DNA of 64,000 nucleotides from Mycobacterium sp. 4858 (GCF_900240975.1 NZ_LT968776.1:434001-498000); one strand, 5' to 3'; positions 10,432 through 20,700 are shown, counted from the stretch's first letter. Translations and numbers: made by a program. Notes: generated by a model not told the origin, from the letters alone.

Positions 10432-11796
10432 TTACGCTCGCGCCGTCGCGGCGTGCGCGACGAACCGCGCGACGGCCCCCGGCGCCGCGGCCGGATGGGT
10501 GTGCAGGTAGGAGGCGTGCACGCCGGCGTGCACCACACCGTCCCGCACGGCATCGGCGTCCGCGCCCCGGTACACCCAGGCGGGCTGGTAGCTGTCGCTG
10601 AAATTGACTGCGGTCCGGTGGAATTCATGCCCCACCGCCCGCTGCCCGGCGGAATACAGCGATGAATCGGCCACCGCGACCGCGTCACGGTAGGCCAGCG
10701 TCAGCTGCGGGGTAAACCGCGCCGACCCGGCCAGCACCCCGCACATCGGGTAGCCGTCGAGTTCGGTGGCCAGATAGATGAGGCCGGCGCACTCGGCGTG
10801 GATGGGCGCGCCCGCGGCGGCCAGCTCGTTGATCTGGCGGCGCACGGCGTCGTTGGCGGAGAGTTCCGCGGTGAACTGTTCCGGAAAGCCCCCGGGCAGC
10901 ACCACCGCGTCCGTCCCGTCGGGCAACTCCTCGGCCAGCGGGTCGAATTCGACGACGTCGGCGCCGGCGGCGCGCAGCAGCTCGGCATGCTCGGCATAGG
11001 CGAAGGTGAACGCCTTGCCCGCCGCCATCGCCACGGTGGCCCGCCGGCCCGGCGTCTCCCCCACCGCCGCCGTCGGGTCCCACGGCGGGGCGGCCCGGCT
11101 CGCGGCGACGGCCGCCACGGCCGCCAGGTCGACGTGGCGGGCGATGAGGTCGGTCATCGCCTCGACCGCCTGCCGCGCCCGCCGCCCGTACTCCGCCGCG
11201 GTGACCAGACCCAAATATCTTGTCGGAAGCTCCAATTCGGCCGTGCGCGGGATGGCGCCCAGCACCGCGACGCCCGCCTGCTCGCAGGCCTGCCGCAGCA
11301 CGTGCTCGTGCCGGGCCGAACCGACCCGGTTGAGGATCACGCCGCGGACCCGCGTCGCGGTGTCGAACGTCGAAAAGCCGTGTAGCAGAGCGGCGATGCT
11401 GTGGCTCTGGCCGCGCGCGTCGACGACCAGGACGACGGGTGCGCCGAGCAGGCCGGCGACGTGGGCGGTGGAGCCCTCCGCGGGGCCGGCGGCGGCGGGG
11501 CCGATCCGCCCGTCGAAGAGCCCCATCACCCCTTCCACCACCGCCATGTCGGCGCCGCCGGCCCCATGGGCGTACAGCGGGCCGACGAGGTCCTCGCCGA
11601 CCAGCACCGGGTCCAGGTTGCGGCCGGGACGCCCGGCCGCAAGGCCGTGGTAGCCGGGGTCGATGAAGTCGGGGCCGACCTTGAACGGCGCCACCACATG
11701 ACCCGCCCGCCGCAGGGCACCGATCAAACCCGTTGCGACGGTGGTCTTTCCGCTGCCCGACGCCGGCGCGGCGACGACGACCGCGGGGACACTCAC
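10432..11796 (-). CDS. cobB: Cobyrinate a,c-diamide synthase
   Basis: This enzyme amidates the a and c side chains of (hydrogeno)byrinate with glutamine and ATP. The start is GTG at 11796 (MSVPAVVVAAPASGSGKTT), giving 454 aa and a 4-base overlap with the cobO stop. A P-loop (ASGSGKTT) lies at the N-terminus. The C-terminal class I amidotransferase domain has the nucleophile cysteine in HAECAGL (about residue 330) and the catalytic histidine in the GHEFHRT region. Confidence 0.95.
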   Translation of the reverse strand: MSVPAVVVAAPASGSGKTTVATGLIGALRRAGHVVAPFKVGPDFIDPGYHGLAAGRPGRNLDPVLVGEDLVGPLYAHGAGGADMAVVEGVMGLFDGRIGPAAAGPAEGSTAHVAGLLGAPVVLVVDARGQSHSIAALLHGFSTFDTATRVRGVILNRVGSARHEHVLRQACEQAGVAVLGAIPRTAELELPTRYLGLVTAAEYGRRARQAVEAMTDLIARHVDLAAVAAVAASRAAPPWDPTAAVGETPGRRATVAMAAGKAFTFAYAEHAELLRAAGADVVEFDPLAEELPDGTDAVVLPGGFPEQFTAELSANDAVRRQINELAAAGAPIHAECAGLIYLATELDGYPMCGVLAGSARFTPQLTLAYRDAVAVADSSLYSAGQRAVGHEFHRTAVNFSDSYQPAWVYRGADADAVRDGVVHAGVHASYLHTHPAAAPGAVARFVAHAATARA

Positions 11797-12407
11797 CACT
11801 CGATGCCCTTCTGACCCTTGCGGCCCGCGTCCATCGGGTGCTTGACCTTGGTCATCTCGGTGACCAGGTCGGCGGCGTCGATCAACCGCCGCGGGGCATC
11901 CCGCCCGGTCACCACCACGTGCTGGTGGCCGGGCCGCGCCAGCAGCACGTCCACCACCTCGTCGACGTCCACCCAGCCCCACTTCAGCGGGTAGGTGAAT
12001 TCATCGAGCACGTAGAAATCGTGGCGCTGCGCGGCCAGCCGGCGGGAGATCTCGGCCCACCCGTCGGCCGCGGCCGCGGCGTGATCGAGCTCGCTGCCCG
12101 CCTTGCGCGACCAGGACCAGCCCGCCCCCATCTTGTGCCATTCGACCGGCCCGCCCACGTGGTGCTGTTCGTGTATGCGCCCGAGTTGCATGAAGGCGGT
12201 CTCCTCGCCCACTTTCCATTTGGCGCTCTTGACGAATTGGAACACCGCGACGGACAGTCCGGCGTTCCAGGCGCGCAGCGCCATCCCGAATGCGGCCGTC
12301 GACTTGCCCTTGCCGGGGCCGGTGTGGACCGCCAGCACCGGGGTGTGGCGCCGGGCCCTGGTGCTCAGGCCGTCATCGGGGACCTGAAGCGGGCGGCCTT
12401 GGGGCAT
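11793..12407 (-). CDS. cobO: Cob(I)yrinic acid a,c-diamide adenosyltransferase
   Basis: CobO transfers the adenosyl group of ATP to the cobalt of the corrin ring. The 204-aa protein starts MPQGRPLQVPDDG and has the CobA/CobO-type P-loop HTGPGKGKSTAAFG near residue 30, followed by FQFVKSAKWKVGEE and VEWHKMGAGWSW. It is translationally coupled to cobB by a 4-base overlap. The chelatase gene follows upstream on the same strand. Confidence 0.96.
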   Translation of the reverse strand: MPQGRPLQVPDDGLSTRARRHTPVLAVHTGPGKGKSTAAFGMALRAWNAGLSVAVFQFVKSAKWKVGEETAFMQLGRIHEQHHVGGPVEWHKMGAGWSWSRKAGSELDHAAAAADGWAEISRRLAAQRHDFYVLDEFTYPLKWGWVDVDEVVDVLLARPGHQHVVVTGRDAPRRLIDAADLVTEMTKVKHPMDAGRKGQKGIEW

Positions 12408-12422
12408 GAGCGATTACCTTTC

Positions 12423-14258
12423 TCAGGCCGCGTTGCGCACGGCGCGCGTCAGGGAGTCCGCGTGCAACTGCTCCAGGCGCACGGCCGGCGCGCCGAGCTG
12501 GCGGGCCAGTTGCCCGGCCAGACCCAGCCGCACATAAGACGTTTCGCAGTCCACCACCACCGCGGCGGCGCCCTCGGCCGCCAGCCTGGCGGCCGCGGAC
12601 CGGCTGCGGGCCAACGGATCCGGCCCGGCGGTGGCCCGGCCGTCGGTGAGCACCACCACCAGGGCACGCCGGGCCCGGTCGCGGGCCTTCTCCCGGACGA
12701 TCAGCTGCCGCGCGGCCAGCAGCCCCTCCGCGAGCGGGGTCTTGCCGCCGGTGTCGAATCGGGCCAGTCGCCGGCCGGCGATGTGCGCCGACGACGTCGG
12801 TGGCAGCAACAGCCGCGCCTCCTGCTGGCGGAACGTGATCACGGCGACCTTGTCGCGGCGCTGGTAGGCGTCGCGCAGCAGCGACAGCGTCGCGCCGCTC
12901 ACCGCGGCCATCCGGTCGCGCGCCGCCATCGAACCCGACGCGTCCACGACGAAGATCACCAGGTTGCCTTCGCGCCCTTCGCGGATCGCCCGCCGCACGT
13001 CATCCGGGGCCGGCCGCAACGGTCCGGCCGCGGCGCGCTCGGCGGCCGACAGCAGGGTGGCGAACAGGTGCAGCCCGTGCGCGCCCGAGCCGGTGTCATT
13101 GCCGTCGGCGGCCGCGACGACGCTGCCCGCGGAGTTGCGGGCCCGCGAGCGCCGCCCGGGCGCTCCCGCCCCGACGCCGGGCACCGTCAGCGCCTTGGTG
13201 CGGAAGGTTTTCGACGGCGGCGCGCTGGGCCTGGTCTTCGTCGGTGCGGGCGAATTGGCTTGCGGCGCGCTCACATCGGCGGAGTCGCCGCTCCCGCTGG
13301 GCGGCTGGGGGTCGGGTTCGGGGTCGGGATCGCCGTCGCCGGCTTGCGCCAGCGCGTCGTCCAGCTGATCGCGGTCGAGGCCGGGGTCGTCGAACGGGTC
13401 CCGCCGGCGCCGGTGCGGCAATGCCAGCTCGGCGGCGACCCGGACGTCTTGCTCCTCGACGGACGTGGCCCCGCGCCAGGCGGCGTGCGCGACGGCGGTG
13501 CGGGCCACCACCAGGTCGGCCCGCATCCCGTCGACGTCGAACGCCGCGCACACCGCGGCGATGCGCCGTAATTCGTTGTCCGACAACACCACCTGACCGA
13601 CCAGCGCCCGCGCGTCGGCGATCCGGCGGGCCAGCTCGGCCTCGGCGTCGGCGTAGCTTTCGGCGAATGCGTCGGGGTCGGCCTCGTAGGCCATGCGCTG
13701 GCGGACGACCTGGACCCGCACGTCGACGTCGCGCGACGCGTGCACGTCGACGGTGAGACCGAACCGGTCCAGCAGTTGCGGGCGCAGCTCGCCCTCTTCG
13801 GGATTCATGGTGCCGATCAGCACGAACCGGGCCTCGTGCGAATGGGAGATGCCGTCGCGTTCGATGTGCACCCGGCCCATCGCGGCGGCGTCCAGCAGCA
13901 CGTCCACCAGATGGTCGTGCAGCAGGTTGACCTCGTCGACGTAGAGCACCCCGCCGTGGGCGCGGGCGAGCAGCCCCGGCGAGAAGGCATGCTCGCCGTC
14001 GCGCAGCACCCGCTGCAGGTCCAGCGAGCCGATCACCCGGTCTTCGGTTGCGCCGAGCGGCATTTCGACGAGTCCGGCCCCCTCGCTACCGTTGGCGGCG
14101 GACAGCAGCGCCGCCAGACCGCGCACGGCCGTCGACTTGGCCGTGCCCTTTTCGCCCCGGATCAGCGCGCCGCCGATCTCCGGTCGAACCGCGCACAACA
14201 GCAGCGCCAGGCGCAGCTGGTCGTGCCCGACGATCGCGCTGAACGGATACGGCCTCAC
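12423..14258 (-). CDS. Magnesium/cobalt chelatase-like ATPase (ChlI-ChlD fusion, Rv2850c-like)
   Basis: The 611-aa protein joins an AAA+ domain and a von Willebrand A domain. Walker A is GEKGTAKST at residues 35-43 and Walker B is LYVDEVN near 105. A Pro/Asp-rich linker runs from about 285 to 370, and the vWA MIDAS motif DASGS lies at 439-443. This corresponds to the I and D subunits of Mg-chelatase in one chain; no BchH partner is in the window. Its place beside cobO/cobB suggests that it powers cobalt insertion with a CobN encoded elsewhere, but this is inference. It overlaps the GNAT gene start side by 4 bases. Confidence 0.9.
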   Translation of the reverse strand: MRPYPFSAIVGHDQLRLALLLCAVRPEIGGALIRGEKGTAKSTAVRGLAALLSAANGSEGAGLVEMPLGATEDRVIGSLDLQRVLRDGEHAFSPGLLARAHGGVLYVDEVNLLHDHLVDVLLDAAAMGRVHIERDGISHSHEARFVLIGTMNPEEGELRPQLLDRFGLTVDVHASRDVDVRVQVVRQRMAYEADPDAFAESYADAEAELARRIADARALVGQVVLSDNELRRIAAVCAAFDVDGMRADLVVARTAVAHAAWRGATSVEEQDVRVAAELALPHRRRRDPFDDPGLDRDQLDDALAQAGDGDPDPEPDPQPPSGSGDSADVSAPQANSPAPTKTRPSAPPSKTFRTKALTVPGVGAGAPGRRSRARNSAGSVVAAADGNDTGSGAHGLHLFATLLSAAERAAAGPLRPAPDDVRRAIREGREGNLVIFVVDASGSMAARDRMAAVSGATLSLLRDAYQRRDKVAVITFRQQEARLLLPPTSSAHIAGRRLARFDTGGKTPLAEGLLAARQLIVREKARDRARRALVVVLTDGRATAGPDPLARSRSAAARLAAEGAAAVVVDCETSYVRLGLAGQLARQLGAPAVRLEQLHADSLTRAVRNAA

Positions 14259-14725
14259 GGTAGCTCCGTCAGGCCGGAGCCCGGGCGCAGCATCGGCACG
14301 TGCGGGACGCCGTCGTCGACGAAATCATCACCGGCGCGCACGAAGCCGTGCTGGGCGTACATGTCGGCCAGATAGGTTTGCGCGTCGATCCGGCACGGGT
14401 AGTCGCCCACCTCGGCCAGGGCGGCGCGCAGCAGCCGGGTGGTGTGGCCCTGCCCGCGGGCGCTGCGTTTGGTGCACAGCCGGCCGATCCGGAACGTCTT
14501 TCGGCCGCCGGCGTGCTCCTCCATCAAGCGCAAGGTGCAGATCACCTCGCCCTCGGGCGTCTCGAGCCAGAAGTGCCGCGTCTCGGCGAGCAGGTCGCGC
14601 CCGTCGAGCTCCGGGTACGGGCAGGCCTGTTCCACCACGAACACCTCCACCCGCAACTTGAGCAGCTCGTAAAGGGTCCGCGCGCCAAGGTCTTTGGCCC
14701 AGGACCGACGCAAAGCTTCACTCAT
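14255..14725 (-). CDS. GNAT-family acetyltransferase (ElaA-like, Rv2851c-like)
   Basis: From the ATG at 14725 the product has 156 aa, the length of Rv2851c. It resembles the ElaA branch of GNAT proteins: [16 protein letters not shown] near residue 18, [17 protein letters not shown] (the acetyl-CoA loop) near 90, and a C-terminal YAQHGF. The start overlaps the mqo stop as ATGA and its end overlaps the chelatase start, so it lies inside a coupled operon. The substrate is unknown. Confidence 0.88.
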   Translation of the reverse strand: MSEALRRSWAKDLGARTLYELLKLRVEVFVVEQACPYPELDGRDLLAETRHFWLETPEGEVICTLRLMEEHAGGRKTFRIGRLCTKRSARGQGHTTRLLRAALAEVGDYPCRIDAQTYLADMYAQHGFVRAGDDFVDDGVPHVPMLRPGSGLTELP

Positions 14726-16224
14726 GACCGAACCCCCGAATCGGACCTCAACCCCAGCACGTCTGTGCTCCAGGACCACACCTCGTCGTACAGCGCCGGC
14801 TCATTGGACAGCTCGACGCCCAGCGACGGCACCATCTCTTTGAGCGCGGGCAGCCAGGAGCGGTAGCGGTCGGCGAAGCACCGCTGCAACACCTCGAGCA
14901 TGGCCGACACGGCCGTCGACGCTCCCGGAGAGCCGCCCAGCAGCCCGGCGATGCTGCCGTCGGCGGCGGCCAGCACGGTGGTGCTGAAATCCAGCACGCC
15001 CCCCTTGCGCCTGTCGCGCCGGATCACCTGCACGCGCTGACCGGCCACGGTCAGCTCCCAGTCGGAATCCACCGCGCTGGGCGCGAATTCGCGCAACGCG
15101 TGGATGCGGTCCGGTTCGGACAGCCGCAGCTGGCCGATCAGGTAGTTGACCAGCTTCAGCTGGGTGAGGCCCACCCCAAGCATGGACACCGCGTTGTCGG
15201 GTTTCACCGAGCGGGGCAGGTCGGACAGGCGGCCGTGCTTCAAGAACTTCGGCGACCAGCCGGCGTACGGCCCGAACACCAGCCACGGTTTGCCGTTGAC
15301 GAACCGCAGGTCCAGGTGCAGAGCGCCGAGCGGCGGGGCTCCCGGTGCCGGCACCCCGTACACCTTGGCCCGGTGGGCGGCGACGAGCTGCGGGTTGTCG
15401 GTGCGCAGGAACCGGCCGCCGATGGGGAATCCGGCGAAACCCCTGACCTCTTCGATGCCGGACTTCTGCAGCAACGGCAGCGCGTCGCCGCCGGCCCCGA
15501 CGAAGACGAATTTGGCGTTCAGCCGGTGCTTCTCGCCGGTGCGCCGGTTGCGCAGCAGCAGCGTCCAGGTGCCGTCGGACTGCCGTGTCAGATCGCGGAC
15601 CTCGTGGCCGAACAGCGCGGTCGCGCCGCCCTGCACGCAAAAGCCGACGAGTTGGCGGGCCAGCGCACCGAAGTCCACGTCGGTGCCGTGCGAGGCCCAG
15701 TTCAGGGCGGTCGGCTCGGAGAAGTCGCGCCTGGCGGCCATGAACGGCAGCCGGCGGGCGAACTCGCTCGGGTCGTCGATGAATTCGGTGCCGGCGAACA
15801 GGGGGTTGGGCGCCAGGGCCCGCTGCCGTCGGCGCAGAAACTCGACGCGCCGCGCGCCGCGGACGAAGCTCACGTGCGGAAGCGGGTTGAGGAAGCCGGT
15901 ATCGGTCACCATCCCGTTCTCGACGGCGTACGCCCAGAATTGGCGGCTCACCTGGAACTGCTCGTTGATGCGCACCGCCTTGGTGATGTCGATCGAACCG
16001 TCGGCGTTCTCCGGGGTGTAGTTGAGCTCGCACAGCGCGGAATGCCCCGTGCCGGCGTTGTTCCAGGGGCTGCTGCTTTCCGCTGCGACGGCGTCCAGCC
16101 GCTCGACAACGGTCATCGACCAGTCGGGCTGCAGCCTGCGCAGCAACGCACCCAGCGTTGCGCTCATGATGCCCGCGCCCACCAGCACGACGTCCGTGCG
16201 TGCGGTTCTGGCCAGCGACGACAC
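14722..16224 (-). CDS. mqo: Malate:quinone oxidoreductase
   Basis: Mqo is a membrane-associated FAD enzyme that oxidises malate to oxaloacetate and reduces menaquinone. The frame is open well upstream, but the GTG at 16224 ([20 protein letters not shown]) has an AAGGAG-type ribosome site 5 bases before it and gives 500 aa, near the usual 493. The FAD-binding [11 protein letters not shown] is near residue 14; [19 protein letters not shown] and the C-terminal [12 protein letters not shown] are characteristic. It reads away from the hydrolase gene at 16336. Confidence 0.96.
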   Translation of the reverse strand: MSSLARTARTDVVLVGAGIMSATLGALLRRLQPDWSMTVVERLDAVAAESSSPWNNAGTGHSALCELNYTPENADGSIDITKAVRINEQFQVSRQFWAYAVENGMVTDTGFLNPLPHVSFVRGARRVEFLRRRQRALAPNPLFAGTEFIDDPSEFARRLPFMAARRDFSEPTALNWASHGTDVDFGALARQLVGFCVQGGATALFGHEVRDLTRQSDGTWTLLLRNRRTGEKHRLNAKFVFVGAGGDALPLLQKSGIEEVRGFAGFPIGGRFLRTDNPQLVAAHRAKVYGVPAPGAPPLGALHLDLRFVNGKPWLVFGPYAGWSPKFLKHGRLSDLPRSVKPDNAVSMLGVGLTQLKLVNYLIGQLRLSEPDRIHALREFAPSAVDSDWELTVAGQRVQVIRRDRRKGGVLDFSTTVLAAADGSIAGLLGGSPGASTAVSAMLEVLQRCFADRYRSWLPALKEMVPSLGVELSNEPALYDEVWSWSTDVLGLRSDSGVRS

Positions 16225-16335
16225 CTGCTCCTTGGTCCTTTCCTCGACTGCGCCGACACTCAGGCTATCCCGAGGTAAACCCGGCACGAACGGCACGCGC
16301 CCCCCGGTGGCCAGCAAAACCTCTAAGCTGGCCTG

Positions 16336-17370
16336 GTGAGTGGCGGGGTGACTGGCTGGGAACCCGATGTCCTGCCCGGCTATTGGCAGCGCACCATCCC
16401 CCTCGGGCCCGACCCGGTCGGCGAAGGGGAGATCGTCGCGACGCTGATCCGGCGCGGTGAGCCGGCCCGGCGGCCCGGCCCGGGCCACGCGGTCCTGGCC
16501 GTGCACGGCTACACCGATTACTTCTTCAACACGGCGCTCGCCGATCACTTCGCCGATCGTGGCTTCGCCTTCTACGCGCTGGACCTACAGAAATGCGGCC
16601 GGTCGCGCCGCGACGGGCAGACGCCGCACTTCATCACCAATCTCGACGACTACGACGCCGAACTCGAACACGCGCTGGCCGTCATCCGGGAGCACGACCG
16701 GTCCCCCCGGGTTCTGGTGTACGGCCATTCCGCCGGGGGGCTCATCGTGTCGTTGTGGCTGGACCGGCTTCGCCGCCGCGATGCCGCGGCCCACGCCACC
16801 GTCGGGGGGTTGGTGCTCAACAGCCCGTTCTTGGACCTGCACGGCCCGGCGGTCCTGCGGCTGCCGGTCACCTCGGCGCTGATCGCCGGCCTGTCGCGGG
16901 TGCGCTCCAAGGGGGTGGTCCGCACACCCACCGAGGGCGGTTACGGCACCACCCTGCACCGCGACTACCACGGCGAGTTCGACTACGACCTGCAGTGGAA
17001 ACCATTGGGCGGCTTCCCCATCACGCTCGGCTGGCTCAACGCCATCCGCCGCGGCCACGCCCGGTTGCACCGCGGGCTCGACGTCGGGGTGCCCAACCTG
17101 ATCCTGCGCTCGGATCACACCGTGCGAGAGACCAGCGACGCGACGTCCATGCAGTGCGGCGACGCGGTGCTCGACGTCACCCAGATCGCCAGGCGGGCCG
17201 GCTGCATCGGGAATCACAGCACCATCGTTCCCATCGGCGACGCCAAACACGACGTCTTCCTGTCGCTGCCGCAGCCCCGGCAGGCGGCCTATCGCCAGCT
17301 GGACCTCTGGCTCGACGACTACCTCGACGCCGAACGCACGGACGCCTCGCCCTCATCGAGGAAGAGCTGA
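16336..17370 (+). CDS. Alpha/beta hydrolase, lysophospholipase/monoacylglycerol lipase type (Rv2854-like)
   Basis: The 344-aa product from the GTG at 16336 has the serine hydrolase elbow GHSAGG near residue 133 and the oxyanion-side motif HGYTDYFFN near 57. A late histidine in GDAKHDVF (near 303) is a candidate for the triad. It lacks a signal peptide. It ends 4 bases before the mycothione reductase start. M. tuberculosis has PE_PGRS48 between mqo and this gene; nothing of that kind is present here. The natural substrate is unknown. Confidence 0.9.
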   Translation: MSGGVTGWEPDVLPGYWQRTIPLGPDPVGEGEIVATLIRRGEPARRPGPGHAVLAVHGYTDYFFNTALADHFADRGFAFYALDLQKCGRSRRDGQTPHFITNLDDYDAELEHALAVIREHDRSPRVLVYGHSAGGLIVSLWLDRLRRRDAAAHATVGGLVLNSPFLDLHGPAVLRLPVTSALIAGLSRVRSKGVVRTPTEGGYGTTLHRDYHGEFDYDLQWKPLGGFPITLGWLNAIRRGHARLHRGLDVGVPNLILRSDHTVRETSDATSMQCGDAVLDVTQIARRAGCIGNHSTIVPIGDAKHDVFLSLPQPRQAAYRQLDLWLDDYLDAERTDASPSSRKS

Positions 17371-17373
17371 CGG

Positions 17374-18753
17374 GTGGAGACGTACGACATCGCGATCATC
17401 GGAACCGGTTCGGGCAACATGCTTCTCGACGATCGCTTGCTGGCCAGGCGCGCGGCGCTGTGCGAGCACGGCACGTTCGGCGGGACCTGCCTCAACGTCG
17501 GGTGCATCCCGACCAAGATGTTCGTCTACGCCGCCGAGGTCGCCACGACGATCCGCGACGCCGCGCGCTACGGGATCGACGCACACATCGACCGGGTGCG
17601 CTGGGACGACATCGTCTCGCGCGTCTTCGGCCGGATCGATCCGATCTCGATGAGCGGGGAGGACTACCGCCGCGCATCACCCAACGTCGACCTGTACAGC
17701 CAGCACACCCGGTTCGGACCGGTTCAGTCCGACGGTCGCTACCTGTTGCGCACCGATGCCGGTGACGAATTCACCGCAGAGCAGGTGGTGATCGCGGCTG
17801 GGTCGCGCCCGGTGATTCCGCCCGCGATCGCCGACTGCGGCGTCGCCTATCACACCAGCGACACGATCATGCGGATCCCCGAGCTGCCCGAGCACCTCGT
17901 GATCGTCGGAAGTGGCTTCGTCGCCGCCGAATTCGCCCACGTCTTCTCCGCCCTCGGCGTCCACGTCACGCTGGTGATCCGTGGCGGCTCCATGCTGCGG
18001 CACTGTGACGACACCCTGTGCAAACGCTTCACCCGTATGGCCGCGTCCAAATGGGAGCTGCGCACCCACCGCAACGTCATCGGGGGCACCGACAACGGCT
18101 CGGGCGTCTCGCTGCGGCTCGACGACGGGTCCACGCTGAACGCCGACCTGCTGCTGGTCGCCACCGGCCGGGTATCCAACGCCGACCTGCTCGACGCCGA
18201 ACAGGCGGGCGTCGACGTCGAGGACGGCCGGGTGCTGGTCGACGAATACCAGCGAACCTCGGCGCGTGGCGTCTTCGCCCTCGGCGACGTCTCCTCGCCG
18301 TACCAGCTCAAGCACGTCGCCAACCACGAGGCCCGCGTCGTGCAACACAACCTGCACTGCGACTGGGACGACACCGGGTCGATGGTGATGACCGATCACC
18401 GCTACGTGCCGTCGGCTGTGTTCACCGATCCGCAGGTGGCGACCGTCGGCCTGACCGAAAACCAGTCCATCGCAAAGGGATTCGATATCTCCGTCGCGAT
18501 ACACGACTACGGCGATGTGGCCTACGGGTGGGCGATGGAGGACACCACCGGGATAGTCAAGCTCATCGCCGATCGGGACACCGGCCGGCTGCTGGGGGCG
18601 CACATCATGGGCCCACAGGCGTCGTCGATCATCCAGCCGCTGATCCAGGCCATGAGTTTCGGGCTGACCGCCCCGCAGATGGCCCGCGGACAGTACTGGA
18701 TTCATCCGGCGCTGCCGGAGGTTGTCGAGAACGCGCTACTGGATCTGGGCTAG
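17374..18753 (+). CDS. mtr: Mycothione reductase
   Basis: Mtr reduces mycothiol disulfide with NADPH and keeps the mycobacterial thiol pool reduced. The 459-aa flavoprotein has the redox disulfide in GGTCLNVGCIPTKM (C-x4-C, near residue 39), a second nucleotide-binding motif IVGSGFVAAEFA near 176 and the C-terminal dimer region with the HPALPE active-site histidine. The start is GTG at 17374. The length equals M. tuberculosis Mtr. Confidence 0.97.
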   Translation: METYDIAIIGTGSGNMLLDDRLLARRAALCEHGTFGGTCLNVGCIPTKMFVYAAEVATTIRDAARYGIDAHIDRVRWDDIVSRVFGRIDPISMSGEDYRRASPNVDLYSQHTRFGPVQSDGRYLLRTDAGDEFTAEQVVIAAGSRPVIPPAIADCGVAYHTSDTIMRIPELPEHLVIVGSGFVAAEFAHVFSALGVHVTLVIRGGSMLRHCDDTLCKRFTRMAASKWELRTHRNVIGGTDNGSGVSLRLDDGSTLNADLLLVATGRVSNADLLDAEQAGVDVEDGRVLVDEYQRTSARGVFALGDVSSPYQLKHVANHEARVVQHNLHCDWDDTGSMVMTDHRYVPSAVFTDPQVATVGLTENQSIAKGFDISVAIHDYGDVAYGWAMEDTTGIVKLIADRDTGRLLGAHIMGPQASSIIQPLIQAMSFGLTAPQMARGQYWIHPALPEVVENALLDLG

Positions 18754-18755
18754 TG

Positions 18756-18954
18756 GCGATCGCAAGCGCGGCGTAGCCGGGCGCCGCGGGTCGCCACCAT
18801 CGGACCAGTGCGATCGCAAGCGCGGCGTAGCCGGGCGCCGCGGGTCGCCACCATCGGACCAGGGCGATCGCAAGCGCGGCGTAGCCGGGCGCCGCGGGTC
18901 GCCACCATCGGACCAGTGCGATCGCAAGCGCGGCGTAGCCGGGCGCCGCGGGTC
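18756..18954. repeat. 54-base tandem repeat, about 3.7 copies
   Basis: Units beginning GCGATCGCAAGCGCGG start at 18756, 18810, 18864 and 18918, an exact 54-base period with only one or two differences. The array fills the space between the mtr stop and the fur-family stop (the two genes converge), and the last unit stops exactly at the first base of the fur stop codon. It is a VNTR-like array; there are no spacers as in CRISPR. Confidence 0.95.
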
Positions 18955-19417
18955 AGCGCCGCTGGCACCGGGGGCACAGGCCGTGCAGCGTCAGGCCCGC
19001 GGCTTCGGACAGCGCGAAGGAACTGCCCGCCATCGCGTGTTCCAACGCCGAACTGAGCTGCCGGGCGGGCACCTCGATGATCGAGCCGCATTCGGTGCAC
19101 ACGGCGTGGTGGTGCGGCGCGGTGGCCATCCCGTAGGTCGTGACGCCGCCGTCCAGCGTCAGCGCGTGCAACACCCCCTGCCCGACCAGGGTGGTCACCG
19201 TGCGGTAGATGGTGGCCACGTCGGGTGCGTGCGCGCCGTGCGGCAGGCAGGCCTGCACCTGCTTGTGGATCTCCGCCACCGGCAGGTGCCCGTCCACCGG
19301 CTCGAGTACGGCCAGCACCTGGATCCGCGACGACATCCGCCGCAGCCCCCTGGCGCGCAGCAGGTCGCCGATCCGGGCGGTGACGGAGGGATCCAATGCT
19401 GACGGCTGGGGCGTCAC
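18953..19417 (-). CDS. Fur-family metalloregulator, possibly nickel-responsive (Nur-like)
   Basis: From the GTG at 19417 (MTPQPSALD) the protein has 154 aa. It shows the Fur winged-helix (APDVATIYRTVTTLVGQG), the metal motif PHHHAVCTECG near residue 105 and a second zinc pair CPRC at the very C-terminus, so a structural Cys4 zinc site is intact. It is divergent from the nickel permease nicT and 3 kb from a Nur-box-like palindrome before the hydrogenase genes. A nickel sensor is therefore the best guess; Zur or Fur cannot be excluded from sequence. Confidence 0.9.
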   Translation of the reverse strand: MTPQPSALDPSVTARIGDLLRARGLRRMSSRIQVLAVLEPVDGHLPVAEIHKQVQACLPHGAHAPDVATIYRTVTTLVGQGVLHALTLDGGVTTYGMATAPHHHAVCTECGSIIEVPARQLSSALEHAMAGSSFALSEAAGLTLHGLCPRCQRR

Positions 19418-19584
19418 CCGTTCAGTGTCGCGCCGCCGCCCTGGGCGCGCCAGTTTTCCGCCGAATTGGGCCCGCGTACCGGCCATGGCGATTCCTGCGA
19501 CCCACTTGCATGTAGTTGACCGTGGCGCAAACCGGCACATACAGTCGTGCCGGTTGCTCCCCTCCCGATGCTGGAAGGACCCCG
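19418..19584. promoter_or_regulatory. Divergent fur/nicT control region with a 24-base palindrome
   Basis: The region between the two divergent starts holds a perfect inverted repeat ACCGGCAC-N8-GTGCCGGT (19531-19554), about 30 bases before the nicT start. Half-site-like TTGCAT (19506-19511) and GCGCAA (19525-19530) lie just upstream of it. The nicT ribosome site GGAAGGAC is at 19573-19580. The palindrome may be an operator or a leader hairpin; no experiment is available here. Confidence 0.5.
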
Positions 19585-20700
19585 GTGACCAGTACCGAGC
19601 TCGACCGGCGCCCGTCATGGACGAACCGGCTTCGCAGCGCCCTGAGCCCGGCGGAGTGGTGGCGGCTCGCCGCCATGCTGACGGTCATCGTCGGGCTCCA
19701 CGTGGTCGGCTGGTTCACCCTGGTGGCCTTGGTTGCGCCCGCACAATTCAGCCTCGGCGGCAAGGCATTTGGTGTCGGCATCGGGCTGACGGCCTACGCC
19801 CTGGGCATGCGGCACGCGTTCGACGCCGACCACATCGCGGCCATCGACAACACCACCCGCAAACTGATGAACGACGGGCAGCGCCCCCTGGCCGTCGGAT
19901 TCTTCTTCTCGCTGGGCCATTCCACGGTGGTCTTCGGGCTGGCGGTCCTGCTGGCGTCGGGGGTCAAGACCGTCGTCGGACCGGTCCGGGACGACTCGTC
20001 GAACCTGCATCACTACACGGGGCTGATCGGCACCGGCGTCTCCGGCGTGTTCCTGTATGCGATCGCCCTGCTCAACGTCGTCGTGCTCGTCGGCATCCTG
20101 CGGGTGTTCGCCCGGCTGCGCCGCGGCGACTACGACCCGGCCACCGACGGAGCGGAGCTGGAACGGCAGCTGGACAACCGGGGCCTGATGAACCGGATCC
20201 TCGGCCGGTTCACCAAGTCGATCACCCGGTCGTGGCACTCCTACCCCGTCGGGCTGCTCTTCGGGCTCGGCTTCGACACCGCCACCGAGATCGCGCTGCT
20301 GGTTCTGGCGGGCACCAGCGCGGCCGCCGGGTTGCCCTGGTACGCCATCCTGTGCCTGCCCGTGTTGTTTACCGCCGGCATGTGCCTGCTGGACACCGTC
20401 GACGGCTCGTTCATGAACTTCGCCTACGGCTGGGCCTTTTCCAACCCGGTGCGCAAGATCTACTACAACATCACCATCACCGCCCTGTCAGTGGTGGTCG
20501 CGCTGCTGATCGGCAGCGTCGAACTCCTCACCCTGCTGCAAGAGCAGTTCGGCTGGCGCGGCCCGTTCTGGAGCTGGATCGGCGGGCTGGACCTCAACGT
20601 CGTCGGCTACTTCGTCGTGGGCACGTTCGTCGTCACCTGGGCGGTGGCGCTGCTGGTCTGGCGTTACGGCCGCCTCGAGCAGAAGTGGACGTCCTCCTGA
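19585..20700 (+). CDS. nicT: Nickel permease, NiCoT family
   Basis: NicT imports Ni2+ (and possibly Co2+) across the membrane. From the GTG at 19585 (VTSTELDRRP) it has 371 aa and about eight membrane helices. The family signature RHAFDADHIAAIDNTTRK (HX4DH) is near residue 76, and the second motif LGFDTATEI is near residue 230. It matches Rv2856 in position and length. The hydrogenase accessory gene hypA follows 72 bases later, so nickel uptake probably serves the hydrogenase. Confidence 0.96.
   Translation: MTSTELDRRPSWTNRLRSALSPAEWWRLAAMLTVIVGLHVVGWFTLVALVAPAQFSLGGKAFGVGIGLTAYALGMRHAFDADHIAAIDNTTRKLMNDGQRPLAVGFFFSLGHSTVVFGLAVLLASGVKTVVGPVRDDSSNLHHYTGLIGTGVSGVFLYAIALLNVVVLVGILRVFARLRRGDYDPATDGAELERQLDNRGLMNRILGRFTKSITRSWHSYPVGLLFGLGFDTATEIALLVLAGTSAAAGLPWYAILCLPVLFTAGMCLLDTVDGSFMNFAYGWAFSNPVRKIYYNITITALSVVVALLIGSVELLTLLQEQFGWRGPFWSWIGGLDLNVVGYFVVGTFVVTWAVALLVWRYGRLEQKWTSS

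Noticed and set aside
18756..18954. CRISPR array
   Set aside because: Units are contiguous with no unique spacers and no cas genes are present.
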